From contig NC_068558.1 of the NCBI RefSeq assembly GCF_022201045.2, positions 50,385,501 through 50,449,500 of the forward strand: a DNA stretch of 64,000 bases, given 5' to 3'. The notes under the pieces are model-generated. The model was not told the DNA's origin, ran no database searches, and saw only the letters and a list, made by a program, of their open reading frames with translations. Position numbers and translations under genes: made by a program. Shown one piece after another: positions 52,898 to 64,000 of this stretch. The stretch comes from Citrus sinensis (Eukaryota > Streptophyta > Magnoliopsida > Sapindales > Rutaceae). Position 1 is the stretch's first letter. Each line of letters starts with the position of its first letter.

Positions 52898-53296
52898 ATT
52901 GTAACAATTGTTCATTGATTTGTTATTCTTCTTACAATTTATGTGTTCGTGCTTTTTTGAGAGTACATGTTGATGATCGTAATGCCGGTTACAATGAACC
53001 AAATGTTTACACATAATCGTAATGCCGGTTACAATAAACCAAGAGAAATATTTGACTTGTCCTTGGTTACGTCTCTTCTCATCCATTATGCGGATATACG
53101 ACGTCGTTTAAAGAATTGATGCAATGAACGCGAACTATGACGGAGTTGTTTAGCAGCAAATGGAAATTTGATCATCTTCTTCCCTCTTGTAAGGGTAAGC
53201 TGACAGTGATAACAGTGGCTGCTCATTTCAATGAGGTGATTGTTAATTTTACTCGTAGCAAAATTAATCAATTTTCTCTCCTGATCGAAGCTGTCA
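52898..53296. other. Gap between HIT and AtuA-like genes
   Basis: The 3' end of the HIT gene and the promoter/leader of the AtuA-like gene share about 400 bases. A two-copy repeat of about 44 bases around CGTAATGCCGGTTACAAT lies at about 52978-53042. No other gene is seen. Confidence 0.5.
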
Positions 53297-56200
53297 ATGG
53301 AAAAACAAGACAGTGATTCGATTCATAACTGCGTGATCAAGCTGGTTAGTATTTTTAATTTAATTTTATGTTCGTAAAATCGTACTAGTGGAGATCAGTT
53401 ATTAATAGTAGACAACATTATTGGATTGCAGAGAGTGGACCCTAAAAAACGAAGAGACAAGGTATACATAGGATGTGGAGCTGGGTTTGGAGGTGACAGG
53501 CCGATGGCGGCTCTTAAGTTGCTTCAAAGCGTCAAACAACTTAACTATCTTGTACTTGAATGTTTAGCTGAACGCACGCTTGCTGACCGTTTTCAGACTA
53601 TGTCAGTCAGTGGCGATGGTTATGATTCTCGTAGTATGTTTTTCTTTTACTCCATTTTTTTCATTTTTCATTTTTATTTAAAAAAAAAAAACTAACTATT
53701 ATTATTATTATTTTTGTTTTTGACGAATTCCTCAGTTTCAGAGTGGATGAGGTTGCTCCTACCATTGGCTGTGGAGAGAGGAACTTGCATTATTACCAAC
53801 ATGGGTGCAAGTAAAGTAAAACTCATCAAGATTGAAGTCCTGACTGAATCTTGATGCCATAAGACAAGAATAATGCCTTTTGAATATTCATTTGATTGTA
53901 TTAATTTGTTTTACCCATTTTGTTCTTTTGGGCAGTGCACCCACCTGGTGCTCAGGAAAAGGTTCTGGAAATAGCCACTACCCTGGGGCTCAATGTCTCT
54001 GTTGCTGTGGCTTATGAAGTTTCTGTTAGAGAATCAGGTATGGCTGCTCTCTCTCGGCTCTTGGGAGGTACTAAAGCAAAGCAACTACAGTACATGCAAA
54101 GTTGAGAAATTCAAAATCATGCAGCTTTTTTAATCAATTAAGGCTATTTACAATGCATATCCATTTTGTTTTTTTTTGTTTTTTCCCCTTTAGAATGATT
54201 TCCTTTTCTTTTATTTGTTCAACATCAGTTGTAACATTTTCAGGTTCAAATTCCTCTACTAAGAAACCATATATCATGGAAGGTGTAAGAATCTGGTACT
54301 CTTATGGTTATTTCCTTTTCAAGTATTCCAAGTACATATCTGCATTATGTTGACTTTTTCATATCTGTAATAAGTTTAGCCAGAATAATATGCAGTAATG
54401 ATGATTGTTCATCCAGAGCAAAAGATTCCTGTTTTTCTTTCCGTTTAATTTGCCTTTTATAAAGCTGACTCATCTTTTGGTATAATTTTTTAAGGGTGTC
54501 AGCACTTATCTAGGGGCTGCTCCGATTGTTGAATGTCTGGAGAAGTACCAACCAAATGTCATCATTACTTCCCGGGTTGCTGATGCTGCCTTATTTTTAG
54601 CACCAATGGTATGTAACATTTTTCCTTCTTTTGACATCTCCATTCAAAGAGGATCCTGCACATAAAATAAACACAAGGATTGAGCACACACCATCCTTGA
54701 TTGACTACAAGTTTGAAAGAAATAGAGAAAGCATAGGTTTAAGAACCAGATACTTTTCTTATGTTATCAGCACAAAGCATGATCTCTTATGTTATCAGCA
54801 CAAAGCATGATCTCTTATGTTATCAGCACAAAGCATGATCTAACCGATATATGAATAGGTCTATGAACTAGGCTGGAATTGGGATAACTTAGAGCTGCTG
54901 GCACAGGGTTCCCTAGCCGGCCACCTTTTAGAGTGTGGTTGTCAACTTACAGGGGGATACTTCATGCATCCAGGTGGGTTTTATTTTAGATCTAAGCAGC
55001 TCCACTGTGTTTCATTAAGCGTTGCAGTGGGTCGTAATATATTTGATAGGTTTGTTGAGAATTTTCTCATATCTCTACTGTAGGAGACAAGTATCGGGAT
55101 ATATCTTTCCAGAGTCTTCTTGATCAGTCACTTCCTTATGCTGAAATTAGCTTTGATGGAAAAATATGCGTGGCGAAAGCGGAGGGCAGTGGTGGAATTT
55201 TAAATTTTAGAACATGTGGTCAACAACTTCTTTATGAAGTTGGGGATCCAGCTGCCTATGTCACTCCTGATGTGGTAAGTCAGTTGCATAGCTAGAACTT
55301 GTGGTCATGATAATGGAGGATATAAAAGAAAAGAGTGCAAACTTGAATTCTTACTTGTCAATGCAGGTAATTGACATTCGGGATGTTTCTTTCCAGTCAT
55401 TGTCAAGCCATAAAGTTCTCTGTGGTAGAGCAAACCCTTCTCCTGAATCTGTGCCTGGTAAACTCTTGCGGTTGGTTCCAAAGGTAATTTTTGAGTTCTT
55501 GATTTTACTTAACTGTTATGGAGAACATGAATCAAATGAAAGGGATCAACTTTCGTGAATATCAAAGTCCTTGGTCTGTCAAAAATTTACTTGACCATAT
55601 TCATTGCAGAGATATTATTACAACATAATGCAGAATTTTGTGTGAAACAATTTTACTGGAGTTGACCTTGATGGATGATACTCAATAACAATTGATGGGA
55701 CCATTCTGGTTAACAAATGAAGCTATATGTTTTGTTTTCTAATGTTATAATTTCCTACTTTTCAGGACTGTGGATGGAAGGGATGGGGGGAGGTATCCTA
55801 TGGAGGACATGAATGTGTTAAACGAGCTAGAGCTGCTGAATTTTTGGTAGGCTCTTAAGCATGTGACTAGTTTTTAATCAGTTTGATGTCTCAGAATAAC
55901 AGTGATTATTAATTCTCTACTTGAGGTCCCCACTTGAGACCTCCAAGATCCAACTACATTTTGAATGAAATAAGAAGGAAAAGATCCAACTGCATTGGGC
56001 TCATAATTTTATTTGATAGTTTCTCTTTTCTTTTTCCTTTTCTATGTAATTTAGGTTAGGTCGTGGATGGAAGAAGTGGTTCCTGGAGTAAATCACAAAA
56101 TACTTTCTTACATAATTGGACTTGATAGCTTGAAGACAGCAAGCATCAGTGATGATCCTTCGTCATGGAGGACCAGTGAAGATATTAGATTACGCATGGA

Positions 56201-57344
56201 TGGTCTGTTTGAGTTGAAGGATCATGCAGTGCAATTCACTAAAGAATTCATTGCTTTATATACAAATGGACCAGCTGGTGGTGGTGGTGTCAGGTTATTT
56301 TATTATCAGCTTGTTCGTCCTTTACTGTTTAAAAAATGTGGGAGCATTTTGCTCCCTGCATGGTCTAAACCAGTTTGTTTCAAATTATTTGACTTTGTTC
56401 AAAGTAGTTTTCTATCTTGGTTTTATTACTTCTCCCTTGCATTCATGATCCATGGATGACCCAACCCCCCTTTTCTTTTTGATCTCCTCAAATACTTATT
56501 TGTTTTCTGTACGCAGCACCGGACACAAAAAAGAGGTCATTCTTGAAAAGCAATTGGTACTGTTTCTGCCCACTCTCTCTTTGTCTGTGCCATCAATTTT
56601 TATCTGCATCATTGTATTCCTAAAATCAGTACTTAAACCTTCAGTCCATCTAATCATTTATTAAAACACATGAAGATTCTTATTCAAATCTTTCTAGTTG
56701 TCAGGCAAAAATTCTCAATTGTCAGAATGTAGTATCATAAGAAGAAATGTTCGATGGTCATTCAGGTTGGACGTGAACATGTCTTCTGGCAAACTGGATT
56801 AAAGTGCAGTAAAGTAGCAGATTCTATTACTCAAGAGGTCACTCGTGAAGAAAATTTGCTAAAGACTGATGTTGTGCATGAACCTTTATCGCTGCCAGAA
56901 GCAAGTCTGAACATTTGTTCTGTGGATTGTTCATCAAAAGAAATTGGCCTTTCTTCTGCTCCATCTGGCCAGAAGATTCCTCTTTATACTGTATGCCACA
57001 GTAGATCAGGAGACAAAGGAAATGACTTAAATTTCTCCATGATCCCACATTTCCCTCTAGATTTTGAAAGGCTGAAGATGATCATAACACCCCGGTGGGT
57101 AAAGGATGTTGTCTCAACTCTTCTGAATACCTCTTCATTTCCTGACTCAGATGCAATCAACAAGAGAGACCAGTGGGTCAATGAACATGTAAAGGTGGAA
57201 ATTTATGAAGTCAGAGGAATCCATTCTTTGAACGTGGTGGTCCGAAACATTCTAGATGGCGGTGTCAACTGCTCTAGAAGGATTGATAGGCATGGGAAAT
57301 CAATATCGGATCTCATCCTCTCCCAGCAAGTTGTGCTACCGTGA
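53297..57344 (+). CDS. DUF1446 / AtuA-like protein
   Basis: Thirteen exons: 53297-53344, 53432-53633, 53736-53810, 53936-54037, 54244-54284, 54495-54608, 54859-54973, 55084-55274, 55367-55483, 55766-55846, 56055-56293, 56517-56556 and 56766-57344, giving 647 residues. The DUF1446 domain (about residues 25-460) shows VYIGCGAGFGGDRPMAALKL, ISEWMRLLLPLAVERG, GGVSTYLGAAPIVECLE, VIITSRVADAALFLAPM, GSLAGHLLECGCQLTGGYF and GPAGGGG. The C-terminal AtuA-like domain begins IPLYTVCHSRSGDKGNDLNF. The family is named for bacterial AtuA of acyclic terpene utilisation; the plant role is unknown and no reaction should be assigned. All domain landmarks are in frame and the gene looks intact. Confidence 0.93.
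54753..54841 (+). repeat. 28-29-bp tandem repeat, three units, in AtuA-like intron
   Basis: TCTTATGTTATCAGCACAAA followed by GCATGATC recurs three times head to tail, nearly perfectly, about 20 bases before the acceptor of exon 7. A minisatellite of this kind is likely to vary in copy number. Confidence 0.9.
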
Positions 57345-58273
57345 TTGAGTGGTTCAAGCACCATTGTAGTATCTGCATCTTACATTTTGAAATAATGTTT
57401 TCGTATCTTCATCTTATTTTATTTTTTATATTTTTGGATATTTGTCACAGCACTGAATATGCTAATAAGTATTTTGTCCTATTACAATTTCAGAACTAAT
57501 TTATTCCAGAATATCTAAGGATTCCTGTGGCTGTAAATACTATTCTTTTTGCACCCAAAATAAGCGGAAACTTAATAAAACGGTTGCATTAGATGCCTTT
57601 AATAGTTGTAACAAGTGAAACCATTTTGCAAACCCAAAGTCGAATTGTGGTGGTTGCAAATGAATTAACACTAAATTAATGATCCAACCCACCTAAAGCA
57701 GCTTTAATTTTGTACCAATCCATTAGGCTAGCTACTGCCGGATTAATGTAACATTGAAACTATTACCCACCATTTGCTAATTGAATTATAATTTTAACAG
57801 TTGGTTTTGACTTACATAACATGCCATTTGTATATTTGACACTTAACTACAACCACAGCTAATAGCAGAAACAGTTGTTTTACAATTGAAATGGTCAGAT
57901 TGCTAACCTTATTTTACTCCAATTCTATTGGATTATATCCACAATTACAGCGCTAACATTGCAGACTTACCTCAGAATGTTGGGATCTCCAATCACGTGT
58001 CCATTATTTACAGGTCGATCCAATCAAATTTCCACCATTGCAAGACAAGGCAAGTACCCATTTTTAATCTAGATATAAATCTGTTTTGTATGAACAGAAC
58101 TAGGACTTTGTTTATTCTACCTTTGTCTGAGGCACTAAGCAATTACTGGGGTATTTTCTTTTTCAGCCTTTTTTCCTTTTGATACTCAGCCAACCTGAAA
58201 CATTACTCGTTCTTTCTTTTAAATCTTCAAAAAGTTTCCGAATTTCGGATCTTTTTCGAAGAAGGGAAAAAGA
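57345..58273. other. Gap between AtuA-like and LIM genes
   Basis: The 3' flank of the AtuA-like gene and the promoter/leader of the LIM gene. No distinct repeat or further gene is seen. The frame at 57928-58182 lies in the presumed LIM leader and has no family features. Confidence 0.5.
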
Positions 58274-59454
58274 ATGGCATTCACTGGAACTCTTGACAAA
58301 TGCAAGGCCTGTGATAAGACTGTTTATGTTGTTGACATGTTGTCCCTTGAAGGAATGCCTTATCATAAATCCTGCTTCAAATGCAGCCATTGCAAAGGAA
58401 CTCTTGTGGTATGTGTTATTTTGTATTTGTTTTTTTTTTTCTCTACAATTCTTTTCCTTCCTTCCAGTTTTTTGAAAAATGTACCGTTGCCAGATGAGCA
58501 ACTACTCATCCATGGATGGAGTCCTCTACTGCAAGCCTCATTTCGAGCAACTTTTCAAGGAATCTGGCAATTTTAGCAAGAATTTTCAGACCGGTAAGAA
58601 TCCCTCGTCTTGTTCGAATGTTCATAACATTATATTTCGGCTAAGCAAGCAATAACCTTTCTTATTGCTGAATGATTTACAGGAACAAAAGCTGAGAAAC
58701 AAATGGAGCTGGTATGCCCTCTAATTCTGTACATTTAGATGCATATAGTTGGATTGCCTTTTAAATGTATCATTACAATGAAAGCACTTGTGCTAGATTT
58801 GCATGGGAATTGGAAACCCTCCTACTTAAATTGGATTTGTCACCTTCAAACTCTGATTTTTCTTTCTTTTTTTTACTTAATTTATATCAATGCTGTAGCA
58901 GAATAGAACCCCCAGCAAACTCTCCTCCTTGTTCAGTGGAACCCAAGACAAATGTGCTGCTTGTGAGAAAACTGTGTATCCCTTGGAGAAGGTTTGTAAT
59001 GCTTTGATCACGTATATATTTTGTTTCATTTTTTGCAAAGGAATTAGGCTGAATCAAAGTTTCATATTGGATCTCGTATATAAAAATGTTAAAGTTAAAT
59101 CCTATTTCTGAATGATCAATTTGTGATGATTAGAATCAATTTTCATTTTCTTCATGATCATTTGGATTGAAACAGGTGACCATGGAAGGAGATTGTTTCC
59201 ACAAGACATGCTTCAGATGTGCTCATGGAGGTTGCCCTCTCACGCACTCATCATATGCTGCTCTTGATGGAGTTCTTTACTGCAAGCATCACTTTGCTCA
59301 GCTCTTCATGGAGAAAGGCAATTACAGCCATGTCCTCAAGGCCGCTAACCACAAAAGAACTGCTTCTTCTTCTTCTACATCCCCTGCTGAACAAATTGAG
59401 AATAAACCAGATGATGAATCTGGTGCCGAAGACCAGACAGAGGAGCAATCTTAA
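58274..59454 (+). CDS. Two-LIM-domain actin-bundling protein (WLIM/PLIM type)
   Basis: Five exons: 58274-58408, 58494-58593, 58683-58711, 58902-58991 and 59176-59454, giving 210 residues. LIM1 starts at CKACDKTVY and contains HKSCFKCSHC and the closing YCKPH. LIM2 starts at CAACEKTVY and contains HKTCFRCAHGGC and YCKHH. Both have complete zinc ligand sets, joined by a linker ending NRTPSKLSSLFSGTQDK as in all plant LIMs. The tail is acidic and Ser-rich (SGAEDQTEEQS). These proteins bind, bundle and stabilise actin filaments and can also enter the nucleus. WLIM members are widespread; PLIM members are pollen-specific and pH- or Ca2+-sensitive. I cannot decide the subclass. Exon 4 has a TAGCAG double acceptor that could add one Gln. 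Confidence 0.95.
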
Positions 59455-59895
59455 TTCATACGAGAAGCACTATATGAATTCTTCTCTTTGCCGCCATTTC
59501 GAGATTTTAAGTGCTTTTATCCGGTGGAAGACCTTCTCATCAAATTGAAATTCTTGTCTTATTGTTCACAAATTGTTTGAATTTCCTTATTTTTACGTCC
59601 TTGATACCAATCATGTGATACACTATATTAAGATCTTTAGACTGTTGCCAAAATATTTGTTTCCATCAAATTTGACTTGTGCACATATAAAACTTTGTTT
59701 GTCGTGTGTAATGAACCTGTTACTTACTGATTTGAGCTTCCTCAATTCAAATTTCTTGTTTAAACTGTAACAATAACATTAAAAACATGTCCTCTTAGCA
59801 CGCGCTTAAAATAAGTACTCATACTCTTAACAATAACATAAAATCAAGAGGAAAAAATGTTCTCCCCCAGATTTCTCTTTCTCTTTATTGCCACC
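59455..59895. other. LIM 3' flank
   Basis: The 3' UTR of the LIM gene and AT-rich DNA up to the first PCNA-like block. No gene is supported. Frames at 59573 and 59857 are short; the second becomes PCNA-like only from 59896. Confidence 0.5.
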
Positions 59896-61810
59896 ATGTT
59901 AGAGCTCAAATTTCATAAGAGTATTCTGCTGAAAGAGGCCGTGGCGTCAGTGGCAAACATCAGTCACACTACCAAAGCCTCCATTTACTGCACGCAAGAT
60001 GAGTTATCTCTCTATATTTGTGAGGAGCCTCCAGGCATGCTCATTTCTGTACTTCATCTGATGCCTTCGGGTTTCCAAACATTTTACGGTGACAAACCAG
60101 GACACAGAGACATCGACCTCAATGCCTTTTCTGAGTTACTCAATTTGGCTACTGATAATGAGGTCATCACTATCTCATTAGTGATATAAGAAGGATAAAG
60201 ACCTTTCGTGGGGACAAGGCCATTAAGTTTCGTTGTAAGGACTTGGGTATGTTCCTTTTTCCGTTTTCTTTGAATATTGCTTGTTCCAAGATTCGGAATG
60301 GCAACTGTTAGCGCGTAGAGAATACCTGGGAAAAGAAATGTTGGTTTTGCAATAAAAAAGTGGCCAAGAGACTGACTCAATGGAAATGTTCGATAACTTT
60401 GCTTTATATGCTTCCAGGTTATTTTTGCTGTGTAACTATTCTTTTGTTCTGAGATGATGAGAGAAAAGAAAGGATCTTGAATATGTAGTCTTGAGTATTG
60501 GTACACGGGAAGATAAGAAGTCCATTGAAATGGACCTTATAGCTGTTCAGCGGTTTAAACAATATACCTGACTTCAATATGATTGAGTTGCGTCTGACTT
60601 TGTCATGGTGCCTTTAGATTTTAAACACGCTTTAACTTATGGTGAATACAATCTCAGGCACTGGCAAAACCCGATTCTTTCAAATGGAATTGACTAAAGC
60701 TGATAGAGATCCTGTGGATAGACGTGAATGTTAATATGATGATCTGGCCATTGGGATTCCTGCTAAAGAGTTTAAACGAGTGTTCACAGAGCTGGACACT
60801 GGTGGGGAAACAGGTAATTATTTGATTATCCTATTAGCATATTTGTTGGTACATCTGAGTAGATTCTAGTTCTACAGGGATTAACTGGTGAAGTTTATCT
60901 GCAAGGGCTGATAAACTCTTTTTATATCTCTATAAGCAATGAACAGCTGACATTCTCAGCCAGGGACAGGGAGACTGTTCTTGTTCTTGTGAATTGTGAT
61001 AGTGGGATAGGGATATTTTGTGGTTGATAAGTTCTACGGGATTTGATTGCTTTGAATGCAAACACGACAACGTTGCTCGTATCAATCTTCACCAGTTGTA
61101 CGAAAAGCTTATTAAAATGGGTGGCACTAACGAAGACTTGGTCACTATTCACGCTGATGAAGGGCAGATTAAAAGAGTCGGCTTTTTGTTTTTAGCGCCG
61201 AAAGTACTCAGTGAAATAATCTTGCCTGTTTCTTGAAATTCTCTATCTTAAATGGGCTTCGACGGTTAATGGTTTGAGACTTTGAGATTGATGCGTAAGC
61301 TGGGGCTGCCAATCTTATATATTCTCATATTTTAGACACGTAAAGATTAAGGATTTGATTAGTTGCACGTATCTGAATTTATGAAACCTCAGGATTCAGT
61401 CGCGTGGAGAGCGAAATGGAATTGATTGAAGTCGTGTAGCTATAATTTCTAATGTTCCCAGGTGAACACAAAGTGGAGCTTGGAAGACCTGCAACAGAGT
61501 TCAGGCGTATTTTCTTAGGCCTGGCGATTTCTGAGGAGATAGGTATATATACAGTATCATTGGTGTTACATTTTCTGACCCGAAAGTTCATTTTACTCTT
61601 GACGGTCGGGAAGTGGAGTTCGCTGCAATAGATACCATATGCGGTGTTGAAGAAAAAGATCAAGTAATCTTCACGATCGATCCCAGTTACTACGCTTTAT
61701 TTACAAGCACAGTGTGTACATTACTCCTGCAATGAACCTCCCCTGCTGAAATTCCCAATTACTGATAGCATCATGTTTTACTTCATCTCTCGAGAAGATA
61801 ACTAGTTCCG
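59896..61810 (+). pseudogene. Decayed tandem PCNA-like (sliding clamp) sequences
   Basis: Several blocks resemble proliferating cell nuclear antigen at low identity. Part A (from 59896): MLELKFHKSILLKEAVASVA, FQTFYGDKPGHRDIDLNAFS and NEVITI; then near 60690-60812 MELTKADRDPVD and PAKEFKRVFTELD; and near 60930 ISISNEQLTFSARDRE. Part B: FECKHDNVARINLHQLYEKL and DLVTIHADEGQ (61057-61170), PATEFRRIF (about 61487), VTFSDPKVHFTLDGREVEF (about 61565) and EPPLLKFPITDSIMFYFISR (about 61732-61791), which fits the PCNA C-terminus. Each part covers a different portion of the clamp, and open frames are interrupted, so I see two overlapping partial copies and not a working gene. PCNA is the trimeric DNA clamp for replication. 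The divergence is far greater than expected between plant PCNAs. Confidence 0.6.
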
Positions 61811-63060
61811 CTCTTAAGAATTGTGAATTTGTTGTTGCCCGTTTAAACTTTGTCAATATCACCATATAGCATGCAGAGCCTCATACAGGTAAAAGTGCTT
61901 GTTTTATACCATGTGTTGCATTTACACAGGATAGAGATAGTTCGGGATACAGTTGATACTCACGGTTTACAACTACGTAGTTTTACATATTGCATATTAT
62001 TTCACGCATATTCTTGCATCAAATCCTATAGGATCCGCGACATGTATGAAGATAAAGAAATCTTGACCCTAGTAAAAAATTTTGATTATATTCAAGTTAA
62101 GTCTCCGACCCTAGTAAAAAATCTTGACCAAATCCTTAACTCTTAAATTAATTTAAAATAAAAACACTTAAAACATACACATGTCGCTTGAGGTTTACAA
62201 CTTACAAGCCCTAATGATCTAACATTAATGTAAAGACTAAAGGCTAAAGTTCTAAATAGTAGAGAAAAAGAGAGGGAAAGCAGCTTGACTTTGGTTATTT
62301 TGCTTTGAAAATTATAACATTTTGGTAAATTGCTTTAAACTCTTCTTCTTATTATATTGTTTCTATTTTTGAAACTTTAAACTCTTATAATTATTTCAAA
62401 AAAAAATTATTTAGTTTTTATTTTTGAAGCTTCATACTCTTACAATTTTTTCAAGGAATTTTTTATTAATATTAAAATATAAATATAAATTACAAAATAA
62501 AGTGGGTGTAAAATATATTTTAAAGAATAAGTTATTTAAGTATTTAATCAAATTTTTATTCACAAAAAATAAATTATATTTATTTAAATAATTTTTAATT
62601 AAAATAGTCTTTTATAAGAAGTTTCAAAAGGTCTATTTTCTGTTTTGATCATTGCCAACTGCTAATGTAAATAACATCATGATCATGTGACCGTTAATCT
62701 TTGTCATAAATTTTTTGTGCAATAGCCAACAGGGCTCCTCTCCAATTTGCCAGCCACCAACTAACAGCTCCAAACGACTATAACGTTCCACGTCAGATTT
62801 TTAACAGAAGGGTAGGTTAATCTCACGCGCGCAACCCGCCTGAGCCCCTGTACGTGGATTGGGGCGAGAGCTGCGACAAACAGATTGTTTCTCACGAAGC
62901 TCAAGTGGGAGTGGACATAAAACCCTATCACTGGAATATCCATGGGCATTTGTGAATCTCCCGCTGACGGAAAGGCCATTATTGTAAATTCATCTCAAAA
63001 CTGAAATAAAATATACAAATCAAAATAATTTCTACTTTCTTATTCTCACTCCTGATTCCT
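61811..63060. other. Intergenic before KEA gene
   Basis: AT-rich DNA with a short direct repeat (GACCCTAGTAAAAAATYTTGA at about 62065 and 62109) and a loosely repeated T-rich motif at about 62360-62460. The frame at 62761-62979 is unrecognised. The KEA promoter should lie at about 62700-63060. Confidence 0.5.
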
Positions 63061-63198
63061 GGAGGCTGGCTGAAAGAGAGAGATGTTATAGAAAATTCGT
63101 TTACATGCTCTGTTGGCTCCTAACTCTTCTCTCAACTGCCCCATCGATTTTATCAGCTCCAGCCGCTGTCACAGCCACCATCTCGCTCTTCGTCATCG

Positions 63199-63377
63199 GT
63201 AACTCCACTTTCCTTCTGTATAGCGTGTAAACTCCATATTTGTGTTTTTCTTCTAGTATTTTAATGTCTATTTTCGGTTTATTTATTGTATATGGGTGAA
63301 GGTTCCTGACATTTTAACTTAAGAAGATTCGCATTGATACAGTGGGTTTTTCTACTTGTTCATTTTACTTTCACCAG
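63199..63377 (+). other. Probable 5'-UTR intron of the KEA gene
   Basis: Donor CATCG|GTAACT and acceptor TTTCACCAG|GTG bracket 179 bases ahead of the KEA start codon. The leader exon upstream (about 63065-63198) has pyrimidine-rich UTR character. Inferred from splice signals. Confidence 0.5.
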
Positions 63378-63453
63378 GTGTTTGACTTTATGCCAATTAG
63401 AGTACGTGAGCCTGATTCTATAAATATTGGATTGCATTGACTGGCTTAGAGAA

Positions 63454-64000
63454 ATGGGTTTTGCTTGTGGTTTACAGCAGCCTAATGTGTTTGAGGGTAC
63501 GAGATACAGAATTTCCGATAGACTAATTAATTCAAGGTTTAGATATGGAGGTTTTGGTTATAATGTTTCCAATCGGAGGATTGTTTCAAAAACCCGGTCC
63601 ACGAGAAACTTGAGTAAAAGTATTTCATATGCTGGCTGTTCAAAATCAAGTTTGGTTTTTAGAGGAAACTCCGATGCTAATTTGTGGGGTTTGTACACCT
63701 GTAAGTCTTTATTTTGTAGTTTTGATGATTTTTCAAAGTTGTCAAGGGGAGTTTGTCCAACATGTCAAGGTAATGATTCTTTAGCATTTATTGATGGAAA
63801 TGGCCGAAATGTTGAGTTTTCTGAAAATGGTGACGGTCCAGAGGCAAATAGCTTGGGCGAAGAAGAAAGAGAAACAAAAGAAGATGCAGAACCACCTACT
63901 ACTGACGAATTGAGAGAATTATTGATGAATGCAATGAAAGAATTGGAAGTTGCACAGCTGAATAGTACCATGTTTGAGGAGAAGGCTCAGAGAATATCAG
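63454..64000 (+). CDS. Chloroplast K+ efflux antiporter KEA1/KEA2, N-terminal part
   Basis: Open for 182 codons to the window end; the gene continues beyond. It starts MGFACGLQQPNVFEG, as in Arabidopsis KEA2 (MDFASSVQRQSMFHG). A basic, Ser/Arg-rich chloroplast transit region follows (NRRIVSKTRSTRNLSKSISY), then an acidic stretch (GEEERETKEDAEPPTTDELR), and the family block ELREL-to-KELEVAQLNSTMFEEKAQRI, the beginning of the long coiled-coil stromal domain. KEA1 and KEA2 are inner-envelope K+/H+ antiporters needed for chloroplast osmotic balance and development. The membrane domain and the KTN domain lie outside this window, so their integrity cannot be judged. Confidence 0.9.
   Translation, partial: MGFACGLQQPNVFEGTRYRISDRLINSRFRYGGFGYNVSNRRIVSKTRSTRNLSKSISYAGCSKSSLVFRGNSDANLWGLYTCKSLFCSFDDFSKLSRGVCPTCQGNDSLAFIDGNGRNVEFSENGDGPEANSLGEEERETKEDAEPPTTDELRELLMNAMKELEVAQLNSTMFEEKAQRIS

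Noticed and set aside
59896-61810. Foreign (for example viral) origin of the clamp-like relics
   Set aside because: Nothing around them suggests an integrated foreign element, and plant PCNA is the simplest source. A tree would be needed to decide.

Overview
The window is nuclear DNA from a flowering plant. The genes have many GT-AG introns, the intergenic DNA is very AT-rich, and the proteins belong to plant families: kiwellin, MCTP, ADF, remorin, R2R3-MYB, plant two-LIM protein and chloroplast KEA antiporter. Protein sequence and codon style suggest a woody eudicot. My best guess is Citrus or a relative in Sapindales, but I cannot prove this without a search.

Layout from left to right: a secreted kiwellin (+, 1.0-1.6 kb); an intronless MCTP-type C2/transmembrane protein (-, 2.3-5.4 kb) with a probable 5' leader intron; an actin-depolymerizing factor (+, 8.6-9.7 kb); two tandem GT90 (Rumi/CAP10-type) glycosyltransferases (-, 10.9-14.0 and 16.2-19.2 kb); the tRNA adenosine deaminase TAD1/ADAT1 (-, 21.2-24.1 kb); a transposon-rich gap of about 5.8 kb with two hAT-like elements (24.4-25.3 and 26.6-27.6 kb); a remorin (+, 29.9-32.9 kb); a MYB17-type R2R3-MYB (-, 33.6-35.1 kb); a gap full of MITE-like and foldback repeats (36.3-38.2 kb); a DDX6/Dhh1-type DEAD-box helicase (-, 40.1-44.6 kb); another AT-rich gap with a large foldback element (46.1-46.7 kb); a truncated pseudogene of plastid acetyl-CoA carboxylase alpha-CT (-, 47.8-49.2 kb); a ZNHIT2-like HIT zinc-finger protein (+, 50.1-52.9 kb); a DUF1446/AtuA-like protein (+, 53.3-57.3 kb); a two-LIM-domain actin-bundling protein (+, 58.3-59.5 kb); decayed tandem PCNA-like sequences (+, 59.9-61.8 kb); and the first coding part of a KEA1/KEA2 chloroplast K+/H+ antiporter (+, from 63.45 kb, running off the end).

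The genes are ordinary housekeeping and developmental genes and do not form a cluster with a shared pathway. I deduced exon borders by hand from splice sites, reading-frame continuity and recalled homologues. In every multi-exon model the exon lengths sum to a whole number of codons.

The most unusual items are: the tandem GT90 pair that differ by two adjacent 3' introns; the PCNA-like relics; the half-gene alpha-CT; two hAT-like elements with matching ends but quite different iterated-word interiors; a helicase whose stop codon lies inside a splice donor and could be bypassed to give a 35-residue tail; and several perfect or near-perfect foldback elements. I found no rRNA, tRNA, CRISPR array or LTR retroelement.
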